Shown piece by piece: positions 1 to 5,469 of a DNA stretch of 6,556 bases. A program made the position numbers and the translations under genes. The first letter of the stretch is position 1. Every line of letters starts with the position of its first letter. The stretch comes from Pseudomonadota bacterium (lineage in GTDB: Bacteria > Pseudomonadota > Gammaproteobacteria > Burkholderiales > Burkholderiaceae_C), in NCBI GenBank assembly GCA_023438115.1, contig JAEZEB010000173.1, forward strand, positions 1 through 6,556, read 5' to 3'. A model generated the notes under the pieces. It was not told the DNA's origin. It ran no database searches and was given only the letters and a program-made list of their open reading frames with translations.

Positions 1-133
1 CGACCGCGGCGGCTTCGGCAAGCACGGCGGTTTCGGCGGCCAGTCCTTCGGCTCGCGCGACCGCGGCGGCCGGGACTTCGGTTCGCGCGACGCCGGCGGC
101 CGCGCCTTCGGCCGCGGACGTCCCGCGCGCTGA
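1..133 (+). CDS. C-terminal tail of a probable RhlE-type DEAD-box RNA helicase (5' partial)
   Basis: Reading from base 2 gives 43 codons ending in TGA at 131-133. The peptide is almost entirely Gly, Arg, Phe, Ser and Asp, with RGG, GGFGG and FGSRD blocks and a basic end (GRGRPAR). Such tails are disordered RNA-binding extensions, well known at the C-terminus of proteobacterial RhlE-type DEAD-box helicases, which unwind structured RNA in ribosome assembly and mRNA turnover. Two 10-residue units (47-76 and 77-106), each beginning FGSRD, are followed by a degenerate third. The catalytic core lies outside the window, so the helicase assignment is inference; another RGG-tailed RNA-binding protein is possible. 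An intrinsic terminator 36 bp past the stop ends this transcript. The reading frame is secure; the family name is moderately so. Confidence 0.6.
   Translation, partial: DRGGFGKHGGFGGQSFGSRDRGGRDFGSRDAGGRAFGRGRPAR
47..109 (+). repeat. 30-bp tandem coding repeat in the RGG tail
   Basis: Two adjacent 30-bp units, 47-76 and 77-106, both begin TTCGG(C/T)TCGCGCGAC and match at 25 of 30 positions by eye. A third copy starts at 107 and degenerates after a few bases. The unit is in frame and encodes ten residues, FGSRD followed by (R/A)GGR and a variable residue. It is the kind of slippage-prone repeat that makes these tails vary in length between strains. Confidence 0.7.
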
Positions 134-168
134 CCACGGCTGTGCCGTAGGACAGGAGCGCTACCTGC

Positions 169-197
169 AGGCCGCCCCCCGGGGCGGCCTTTCTTTT
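169..197 (+). terminator. Rho-independent terminator after the RGG-tail gene
   Basis: AGGCCGCCCC (169-178) and GGGGCGGCCT (181-190) are perfect reverse complements around a CC centre, giving a very GC-rich stem of up to 10 bp. The T-rich run TTCTTTT (191-197) follows at once on the plus strand. It lies 36 bp after the upstream stop, the classic layout of an intrinsic terminator. Its T-tract runs to within 17 bp of the kinase start, so the kinase needs a promoter inside or after the hairpin, or depends on read-through. Confidence 0.88.
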
Positions 198-213
198 GCG
201 CGACACTCGCAGC

Positions 214-2223
214 GTGACTGCCGGGCCGACTTCCGAAACCGCGCGCCTGCTGCTGACCACCGACTGGGCCGCCACGCCGCTGGGGCCGCGCGAGGGGTGG
301 CCGCAGGCGCTGCGCATCGCCGCCAGCATCTGCCTCGGCTCGCGCTTTCCGATGTTCGTGTGGTGGGGCGACGCGGCGATCAACATCTACAACGACGCCT
401 ACATCCCGATGCTGGGACAGCGCCACCCGCAGGCTTTCGGGGCTCCGGCCGGCCGGGTCTGGAGCGACATCTGGGACGTGGTGGGCCTGCAGCGCGAGGC
501 CGTCATGGAACGCGGCGAGGCGACCTGGAACGAGCGCGTGCTGCTGGTGATGGAGCGCAACGGCTTCCCCGAGGAGACCTGGTTCACCTGGTCCTACAGC
601 CCCATCCACGACGAGAACGGCCGCATCGGCGGCCTGTTCTGCGCCTGCACCGAGGAGACCGCGCGGGAGCACGCCGAGCGCGAGCGCGACCGCCTGATCC
701 GCGTCGCGCAGGACACGGCGCGCACCCTGCACACCTGGTTCAACAACGCGCCGGGCTTCGTTGCCCTGTTGCGCGGGCCCCGCCTCGTCTTCGAGATGGT
801 GAACCAGGCCTACTACCAGCTGGTCGGCCACCGCCGCCTGGAAGGGTTGTCGGCGTACGACGCGCTGCCCGACGTCACGGGGCAGGGTTACTTCGAGCTG
901 CTGGAGCGCGTGTACACCTCGGGCGAGCCCTTCGTGGGCCGCGCGATGCGCATCGTTCTGCAGCCCGCGCCCGGCATGCCGCCGCTGGAGCGCTTCATCG
1001 ACTTCATCTACCAGCCCGTGCGCAACGCAGACGGCACCGTCGGCGGCATCTTCGCGCAGGGGCACGACGTCACCGACCAGGTGCATGCCACGCTGGCGCT
1101 GGAGGACGCGAACCGGCGCAAGGACGAATTCCTGGCCACGCTGGCGCATGAACTGCGCAACCCGCTCGCACCGATCCGGCAGGCGGCGCTGGTGGCCAAG
1201 GCCAGTCCCGATGCAAGGCGGCAGCGCTGGGCGCTGGACGTGATCGAGCGGCAGGTGGGCCACATGGCGCTGCTGCTCGACGACCTGCTGGACGTGTCGC
1301 GCATCTCGCGCGGCAAGCTGGCGCTGCGGCCCGAGCTGGTGGAACTGCGTTCGGTCGTGGATGCGGGCGTGGAGACGGCGTGGCCGCTGCTGGAGGCGAA
1401 GAAGCATCGCCTGGACCTGCGCCTGCCGCCCGAGCCGCTGCGGCTGCTGGCCGACCCGGTGCGCATCGCGCAGGTGCTGTCGAACCTGCTGTCCAACGCG
1501 GCGAAGTACACCGATCCCGGCGGCACCATCACCGTGGAAGCGGAGGCCGCCGACGGCCAGCTCGTGCTGCGCGTGCGGGACAACGGCATCGGCCTGTCGC
1601 CCGGCGACCTGGGCGAGATCTTCGAGATTTTCTCGCAGGTGACCGCGGCGCGGCACCGCGCCGAAGGCGGACTCGGCATCGGCTTGGCGCTCAGCCGCGC
1701 GCTGGTGCAGCTGCATGGCGGCACCCTGGTGGCGGCCAGCGAAGGACCGGGCCGCGGCTCGGAGTTCACGGTGCGGCTGCCGATGCCGGCGACCGACGCG
1801 TCAGGAGCAGGACCGGCGCGTGCCGGCGCCGCCGGAGCGAAGGGCGAGCGTCGGCGGGTGCTGATCGCCGACGACAACGCGGACGCGCTGAGCACCCTCG
1901 CGACCCTGCTCGAGATGGAAGGGCACGAGGTGCACACCGCGAAGGACGGCCTGCAGGCCGTGGCGCTGGCGGAGCAGGTGCGGCCCGATGTCGCGATCCT
2001 GGACATCGGCATGCCGGGGCTCGACGGCCATGGCGCTGCGCGCAGCATCCGCGCGCAGCCCTGGGGTGCCGACGTGCTGCTGGTCGCGCTCACCGGCTGG
2101 GGCCAGGCGCACGACCAGGAGGAGGCGAAGCGCGCCGGTTTCGACCACCACTGCACCAAGCCGGTGGACGTGCCCCAGCTGCTGGTGCTGCTGGAGCCGG
2201 AACGCCTGCCGGCCGGCGCCTGA
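214..2223 (+). CDS. Soluble hybrid sensor histidine kinase/response regulator (PAS-PAS-HisKA-HATPase_c-REC)
   Basis: A hybrid two-component protein that should autophosphorylate a histidine and pass the phosphate to its own receiver. Numbering is from the upstream in-frame TTG at 196 (subtract 6 for the GTG chosen here). The N-terminus carries the DWAATPLGP...GWP motif typical of a PAS-kinase group, then PAS 1 (about 50-160) and PAS 2 (about 175-295). HisKA has phospho-acceptor H318 in HELRNPLAP. HATPase_c has N430/N434 (N box), D462 in DNGIG, and GGLGIGLAL (G2). After an Ala/Gly-rich linker (about 533-550), the receiver has D559/D560, phospho-acceptor D603 in ILDIGMPGLDG, and K655. All catalytic residues are present. 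There is no transmembrane segment or signal peptide, so it senses in the cytosol, and there is no output domain. I prefer GTG 214 because TTG 196 lies in the terminator T-tract; neither has a clear ribosome-binding site. The signal is unknown. Confidence 0.93.
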   Translation: MTAGPTSETARLLLTTDWAATPLGPREGWPQALRIAASICLGSRFPMFVWWGDAAINIYNDAYIPMLGQRHPQAFGAPAGRVWSDIWDVVGLQREAVMERGEATWNERVLLVMERNGFPEETWFTWSYSPIHDENGRIGGLFCACTEETAREHAERERDRLIRVAQDTARTLHTWFNNAPGFVALLRGPRLVFEMVNQAYYQLVGHRRLEGLSAYDALPDVTGQGYFELLERVYTSGEPFVGRAMRIVLQPAPGMPPLERFIDFIYQPVRNADGTVGGIFAQGHDVTDQVHATLALEDANRRKDEFLATLAHELRNPLAPIRQAALVAKASPDARRQRWALDVIERQVGHMALLLDDLLDVSRISRGKLALRPELVELRSVVDAGVETAWPLLEAKKHRLDLRLPPEPLRLLADPVRIAQVLSNLLSNAAKYTDPGGTITVEAEAADGQLVLRVRDNGIGLSPGDLGEIFEIFSQVTAARHRAEGGLGIGLALSRALVQLHGGTLVAASEGPGRGSEFTVRLPMPATDASGAGPARAGAAGAKGERRRVLIADDNADALSTLATLLEMEGHEVHTAKDGLQAVALAEQVRPDVAILDIGMPGLDGHGAARSIRAQPWGADVLLVALTGWGQAHDQEEAKRAGFDHHCTKPVDVPQLLVLLEPERLPAGA

Positions 2224-2226
2224 AGC

Positions 2227-3456
2227 TCAGGCGAGCAGCAGCCGCCCCGTGTCGGGCCAGCGGCGCTTGACGAACAGCCAGGCCACCAGGCCCACGCTCA
2301 TCATGAGCAGCGAGGTGATGGCGAGCGCGCGCGTGGAGTGCATCACCAGCGGCGCGATCACGCCGGCCACCAGGCCGTTGGAGGCCGAGCCGATGAAGGC
2401 CTGCAGCGAGGACGCCATGCCGCGCCGCTGCGGGTAGAGGTCCAGCACCAGCAGCGTGACCACCGGCACCATCAGCGCCCAGCCGAAGGAGAACAGCGCG
2501 ATCGGGACCAGCGCCCAGCGCGCGTCGGCGGGCAGCGCGAGGTTGGCGGCCACGTTCACCAGTGACACGCAGAACATCACGATGAAGCCGTAGCGGATCT
2601 GCCGCTTCGGCTCGATGCGCCCGGCGAGCCGTCCGCTGGTGAAGGAGCCGGCCATGATCCCGCCGATGGTGAGCATGAAGAACCAGAAGAACTGCGTGGG
2701 CGCCAGGCCCAGGTGCTCGCCCAGGAAGGCGGGCGCCGACAGCACGTAGAGGAACATGCCGTTGAAGGGGATGCCGCTGGCCAGCGCCAGCAGCAGGAAG
2801 CGCGGGCTGGAGCCGAGCTGCCAGTAGCCGCGCATGAGGTTGGGGACGTTGAAGGCTTGCCTGTGCGAGACGTGCAGCGTCTCCGGCAGCAGCCGGTAGT
2901 TGGCGATCCACAGCGCGACGCCCACGGCGGTGAGGAACCAGAAGATGCTGTGCCAGCCCAGGTGCACGAACAGCCAGCCGCCGATCACCGGCGCGATGGC
3001 CGGCGCCACGCCGAAGTAGATCGTGACCTGGCTCATGACCTTCTGCGCCTGGTCCGGCGGGAACATGTCGCGGATCACCGCGCGCGACACCACCCAGCCC
3101 GCGCCCGTGCACAAGCCCTGCACCGCGCGGAAGAAGACGAGCGTGCCGATGCTTTCGGCAAGCGCGCAGCCGGCCGACGCCACCGTGAAGACGGCGATGC
3201 CCCAGAGCACCACGGGCCGGCGGCCGAAGCTGTCGGCCAGCGCGCCATGGAACAGGTTCATGAAGGCGAAGCCGAACAGGTAGGCCGACAGCGTCTGCTG
3301 CATCTGCACCGGCGTCGCGCCCAGCTGCTGCGCCATCCCCGCGAAGGCGGGGATGTAGGTGTCGATGGAAAAGGGGCCGAGCATGCCCAGCAGGGCGAGC
3401 AGCACGGCGAGCGCCCAGCGGGGCGCGGTCCAGATCTGGTGGGCTTCGGGATTCAT
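2227..3456 (-). CDS. MFS multidrug efflux transporter, Bcr/CflA (DHA1) family
   Basis: A 409-residue inner-membrane permease with about 12 hydrophobic segments, the usual length for drug:proton antiporters of this family. TM1 carries D32 in PFSIDTYIPAF, matching the acidic residue conserved in Bcr/MdfA-like pumps. The TM2-TM3 loop has motif A (GALADSFGRRPVV, 71-83, with D75, R79 and R80). TM4 has the motif B region R110-x-x-Q113-G114, then R125 and R129-D130. TM5 has an antiporter-type motif C variant, GVAPAIAPVIGG (149-160). Such proteins export small hydrophobic drugs (bicyclomycin, chloramphenicol) or metabolites such as cysteine; the substrate cannot be read from sequence. The stop lies 3 bp from the convergent kinase stop. 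The ATG at 3456 gives a normal N-terminus, but the sequence before it is C-rich with no good Shine-Dalgarno. It lies 70 bp downstream of glgC on the same strand and may share its transcript. Confidence 0.92.
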   Translation of the reverse strand: MNPEAHQIWTAPRWALAVLLALLGMLGPFSIDTYIPAFAGMAQQLGATPVQMQQTLSAYLFGFAFMNLFHGALADSFGRRPVVLWGIAVFTVASAGCALAESIGTLVFFRAVQGLCTGAGWVVSRAVIRDMFPPDQAQKVMSQVTIYFGVAPAIAPVIGGWLFVHLGWHSIFWFLTAVGVALWIANYRLLPETLHVSHRQAFNVPNLMRGYWQLGSSPRFLLLALASGIPFNGMFLYVLSAPAFLGEHLGLAPTQFFWFFMLTIGGIMAGSFTSGRLAGRIEPKRQIRYGFIVMFCVSLVNVAANLALPADARWALVPIALFSFGWALMVPVVTLLVLDLYPQRRGMASSLQAFIGSASNGLVAGVIAPLVMHSTRALAITSLLMMSVGLVAWLFVKRRWPDTGRLLLA

Positions 3457-3475
3457 CGGGGCGGCGGAAGGGGAC

Positions 3476-3497
3476 CCGCGGTTGTACCAAACCGCGG
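3476..3497 (-). promoter_or_regulatory. Perfect inverted repeat between glgC and the efflux gene (operator or weak terminator)
   Basis: CCGCGGTT (3476-3483) and AACCGCGG (3490-3497) are perfect 8-bp arms around a 6-bp spacer. The element lies 29 bp past the glgC stop and 19 bp before the efflux ATG on the minus strand. No T-run follows on that strand, so it is not a canonical intrinsic terminator. Its place next to the efflux start would suit an operator, or an RNA hairpin in the 5' leader. The symmetry is seen directly; the role is inference. Confidence 0.5.
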
Positions 3498-3526
3498 CCG
3501 TCCGCGCCCGGGTCCGCGCGCCGGCG

Positions 3527-4846
3527 TCACAGCCGGTCGAGCATTTCCCGGGTAACCAGCACCACGCCGCTGTCGCTGCGGTGGAAGCGCCGCGCGTCCT
3601 CCTGCGCGTCTTCGCCGATCACCGTTCCTTCCGGGATGCGGCAGCCGCGGTCGATCACCACCTTCTTCAGGCGGCTGCCGCGGCCGATCACCGTGTCGGG
3701 CATGACCACGGCTTCGTGCAAGGTGCAGCAGGACTCCACCCGCACGTTGGAGAACAGCACGGCATGGCGGATGTTCGAACCCATGACGGTGCAGCCGCCG
3801 GAGATCAGCACGTTGGCGGTCTCGCCGTTGAGGCCGTTCTCGTCGGGGACGAACTTCGCCGGCGGCAGCTGTTCCTGGTAGGTCCACACGGGCCAGGCGC
3901 GGTCGTGCAGGTCCAGCTCGGGCACGTCGCCGGCGAGGTCGAGGTTGGCGGCCCAGAAGGCGTCGACGGTGCCCACGTCGCGCCAATAGGGACGGTGGCG
4001 CGTGGACGCGGGGATGGCCGAGAGGTTGAGCGGATGCGCGAGCGCGCCGCCGTCCTTGACGATGCGGGGGATCAGGTTCTTGCCGAAATCGTGCTCGGAC
4101 GATGCGTCCGCCATGTCCTGCTCGAGCAACTGGTAGAGGTACTCCGCGCCGAAGACGTAGATGCCCATGCTGCCCAGCGCCTTGTCGGGCTTGCCGGGAA
4201 TGGGCGGCGGGTCCTTGGGCTTTTCGAGGAAGTCCGTGATGCGCCTGTCCTCGTCGACGTGCATCACGCCGAGGGCCGTCGCTTCCATGCGCGGCACCTC
4301 GATGCAACCCACGGTGCATTTCGCGCCGCTCTCCACGTGGTCGAGCAGCATCAGCGAATAGTCCTGCTTGTAGATGTGGTCGCCGGCGAGCACGAGGATG
4401 TATTCGGGCCCATAGGCGCGCAGGATGTCGATGTTCTGCGAGATGGCGTCCGCGGTGCCGCGGTACCAGAAGGCCTCGTCCACGCGTTGCTGGGCCGGCA
4501 GCAGGTCGATGAACTCGTTGTGCGCGCCCTGCAGGAAGTTCCAGCCACGCTGCAGGTGGCGCAGCAGCGAATGCGACTTGTATTGGGTGAGCACGCCGAT
4601 GCGGCGGATGCCCGAGTTGATGCAGTTGGACAGCGCGAAATCGATGATGCGGAACTTGCCGCCGAAGTACACGGCCGGCTTGGCGCGGCGGTCGGTCAGG
4701 TCCATCAGCCGCGAGCCGCGTCCGCCGGCGAGCACCAGGCCGATGGTGCGCTTGGGCAACTCGCGCGCCAGGATCATGCGTTCCATGGCCGCGTTGGTCG
4801 TGGCCTCGCCGCCCACGGCTTCGAGGATGCTGACTTGTTCCTTCAT
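3527..4846 (-). CDS. glgC: Glucose-1-phosphate adenylyltransferase (ADP-glucose pyrophosphorylase)
   Basis: Makes ADP-glucose and pyrophosphate from ATP and glucose-1-phosphate, the committed and allosterically controlled step of bacterial glycogen synthesis in the cytosol. The 439 residues align almost gaplessly with E. coli GlgC (431 aa) at an offset of +14. Visible motifs are LVLAGGRGSRL (37-47, nucleotide loop), KPAVYFGGKFRIIDF (56-70), WYRGTADA (127-134, Y128 = E. coli Y114), GDHIYKQDY (155-163, catalytic D156 = D142), FLEKP (K209 = glucose-1-phosphate-binding K195), HDFGKNLIP and PYWRDVGT. The C-terminal third looks like the usual left-handed beta-helix and ends VLVTREMLDRL. The residue matching activator-site K39 is Arg (R53, in TDRRAKP), as I recall from rhizobial enzymes. 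The ATG at 4846 follows a purine-rich AGGGGGAA with 8-nt spacing. No glgA or glgB is adjacent in the window. Confidence 0.97.
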   Translation of the reverse strand: MKEQVSILEAVGGEATTNAAMERMILARELPKRTIGLVLAGGRGSRLMDLTDRRAKPAVYFGGKFRIIDFALSNCINSGIRRIGVLTQYKSHSLLRHLQRGWNFLQGAHNEFIDLLPAQQRVDEAFWYRGTADAISQNIDILRAYGPEYILVLAGDHIYKQDYSLMLLDHVESGAKCTVGCIEVPRMEATALGVMHVDEDRRITDFLEKPKDPPPIPGKPDKALGSMGIYVFGAEYLYQLLEQDMADASSEHDFGKNLIPRIVKDGGALAHPLNLSAIPASTRHRPYWRDVGTVDAFWAANLDLAGDVPELDLHDRAWPVWTYQEQLPPAKFVPDENGLNGETANVLISGGCTVMGSNIRHAVLFSNVRVESCCTLHEAVVMPDTVIGRGSRLKKVVIDRGCRIPEGTVIGEDAQEDARRFHRSDSGVVLVTREMLDRL

Positions 4847-4852
4847 GATGGC

Positions 4853-4862
4853 GGTTCCCCCT
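4853..4862 (-). promoter_or_regulatory. Ribosome-binding site of glgC
   Basis: On the minus strand the sequence CAGGGGGAAC precedes the glgC ATG. Its purine core GGGGGAA ends 8 nt before the start codon. It is a G-rich Shine-Dalgarno variant at good spacing and supports the start at 4846 over the internal ATG 20 codons later (M21). Confidence 0.6.
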
Positions 4863-4905
4863 GCAAGCCCGTCCTTGACTGTCGTCCAGGGGGCCGCTCA
4901 GCCCT

Positions 4906-4934
4906 GTAGGACGCCACCGCTTCGCGGTGTGGCG
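4906..4934 (+). repeat. REP-like element: GTAG followed by an imperfect stem-loop
   Basis: GTAGGA (4906-4911) leads into a stem: CGCC (4912-4915) and ACCGC (4916-4920), a TTC loop, GCGGT (4924-4928), a GT bulge and GGCG (4931-4934). A GTAG tetranucleotide just 5' of an imperfect hairpin is the layout of repetitive extragenic palindromes mobilised by REP-associated tyrosine transposases in Pseudomonas and Xanthomonas. No T-run follows on either strand, so it is not an intrinsic terminator. The structure is seen directly; membership of a genome-wide REP family is inference from one window. Confidence 0.45.
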
Positions 4935-5024
4935 CGGGCGACGCTGCAGTGACCTGGAGCTCGTCATCAGGGTCGCAACTTTGCAAGGCCGAGCTGTTTC
5001 CAGGTTCGTAGGACAAGGCGCCGA

Positions 5025-5036
5025 GATGACGTCATC
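5025..5036. promoter_or_regulatory. 12-bp perfect palindrome GATGACGTCATC, candidate operator
   Basis: GATGAC (5025-5030) and GTCATC (5031-5036) form an uninterrupted palindrome centred 67 bp before the membrane-protein ATG and about 28 bp before the candidate -10 box (5064-5069). That is close to the -35 region, where a dimeric regulator could activate or repress. A related half-site, GTCATC, occurs at 4963-4968. No cognate regulator can be named. Confidence 0.45.
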
Positions 5037-5063
5037 GCCATCGCCCGGGCCGGTGCGCAGGCT

Positions 5064-5069
5064 TAGCAT
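5064..5069 (+). promoter_or_regulatory. Candidate -10 box (TAGCAT) for the membrane protein/methyltransferase pair
   Basis: TAGCAT matches the sigma-70 -10 consensus at four of six positions, including the first two and last two bases. Transcription would start near 5076 and leave a short leader containing the GAGGAG ribosome-binding site at 5087-5092. The -35 position (about 5041-5046, TCGCCC) is a poor match, so activator dependence is possible. Confidence 0.35.
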
Positions 5070-5086
5070 CCGCATCCCGCGGTTCC

Positions 5087-5092
5087 GAGGAG
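5087..5092 (+). promoter_or_regulatory. Strong Shine-Dalgarno that fixes the membrane-protein start
   Basis: GAGGAG lies 5 nt before the ATG at 5098. It is one of the best ribosome-binding sites in the window. It settles the start at 5098 against the upstream in-frame GTG at 4927, which would add 57 residues. Confidence 0.8.
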
Positions 5093-5097
5093 CTTGC

Positions 5098-5469
5098 ATG
5101 TCCACGCGCCGACTTGCCCTGCTGATCGCCGTGCTGACCGGCCTGTTCGTGGTCGGGGTGGCGCTGGGCGTCGGCGGATTGCTGGCCCTCGGCGATCCGG
5201 GTGTGCTCGTCGTCGGCCTCGTGGCCGCGCTCGCCGCGCTGGCGGCGGCCGCATTGGCCTGGCTCGCCGTGCGCGCCGTTGCCGCGGAGGAGGAGCCCGT
5301 GCAGGCGGAAACGCCGCCCGCCGTGCTGCCCATCGCAACCACGCCGACGCGGCGGCCGGTGCGCATCCAGGCCATGCCGGTGGCCGATCTGCCGCCCGCC
5401 TACCTCGCCGCCGTGATGAAGGGGCTGCAGGCGAGCCGTCGCGCCGGTGGTGCCGCGGAACGGCGATGA
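5098..5469 (+). CDS. Small two-helix membrane protein of unknown function
   Basis: A 123-residue protein I do not recognise. A short basic N-terminus (MSTRR) is followed by two long hydrophobic segments, about residues 7-31 and 35-58, separated by a tight LGDPG turn. The rest (about 60-123) is hydrophilic and Pro/Ala-rich, with an acidic EEE patch at 64-66, a basic TRRPVR stretch, and a near-terminal segment PPAYLAAVMKGLQASRR that could form an amphipathic helix. By the positive-inside rule both ends are probably cytoplasmic, forming a hairpin anchor with a cytosolic tail. Its TGA overlaps the ATG of the methyltransferase by 4 bp (ATGA), so the two are translationally coupled and probably act together. 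The strong GAGGAG site supports this start. A role as anchor or partner of the methyltransferase is inference. Confidence 0.8.
   Translation: MSTRRLALLIAVLTGLFVVGVALGVGGLLALGDPGVLVVGLVAALAALAAAALAWLAVRAVAAEEEPVQAETPPAVLPIATTPTRRPVRIQAMPVADLPPAYLAAVMKGLQASRRAGGAAERR

Larger units (their letters stand above)
4847..5097. other. Divergent intergenic region between glgC and the membrane protein/methyltransferase pair
   Basis: These 251 bp must hold the glgC promoter (leftward) and the promoter of the plus-strand pair (rightward). They are slightly less GC-rich than the flanking genes. Visible elements are an imperfect CAGGG/CCCTG dyad (4887-4906), a GTAG-led stem-loop (4906-4934), a second GTAG start (5008), a perfect 12-bp palindrome (5025-5036), a TAGCAT -10 candidate (5064-5069) and a GAGGAG ribosome-binding site (5087-5092). 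I could not find a convincing -35/-10 pair for glgC. An in-frame GTG at 4927 would extend the membrane protein into this region, but it lacks a Shine-Dalgarno and the extension does not look like protein. Confidence 0.7.

Noticed and set aside
1008..2159. Minus-strand open frame of 383 codons inside the kinase
   Set aside because: It is antisense to an intact kinase core and has Ser/Arg-rich composition with no domain.
2090..3490. Minus-strand open frame of 466 codons overlapping the efflux gene
   Set aside because: It is a frame-shifted shadow of the MFS transporter, Arg/Ala/Gly-rich and without membrane segments.
3359..4909. Plus-strand open frame of 516 codons opposite glgC and the efflux gene
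   Set aside because: It lies antisense to two well-conserved genes, is His/Val/Ala-rich with no recognisable domain, and reflects the GC-rich third-position bias of the opposite strand.
4912..4934. The strong hairpin as a Rho-independent terminator
   Set aside because: No T-run follows on either strand, and it lies upstream of both flanking genes, where no transcript needs to end.
5028..5035. TGACGTCA read as a eukaryotic CRE site
   Set aside because: The organism is bacterial; the octamer is treated only as part of a 12-bp palindrome of unknown binder.
4927..5097. Upstream GTG extension of the small membrane protein
   Set aside because: It has no Shine-Dalgarno, would put a polar stretch before the hydrophobic start, and runs through the palindrome and hairpins; GAGGAG with ATG 5098 is far better.
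3453..5375. Minus-strand open frame of 640 codons overlapping glgC in another frame
   Set aside because: The product is Arg/Pro/His-rich low-complexity shadow translation that spans the divergent intergenic region; glgC in the adjacent frame is unambiguous.
5094..5465. Upstream in-frame extension of the methyltransferase from a TTG
   Set aside because: It would overlap the membrane-protein gene completely in another frame and encodes Arg/Ala-rich sequence; the ATGA junction and signal peptide point to 5466.
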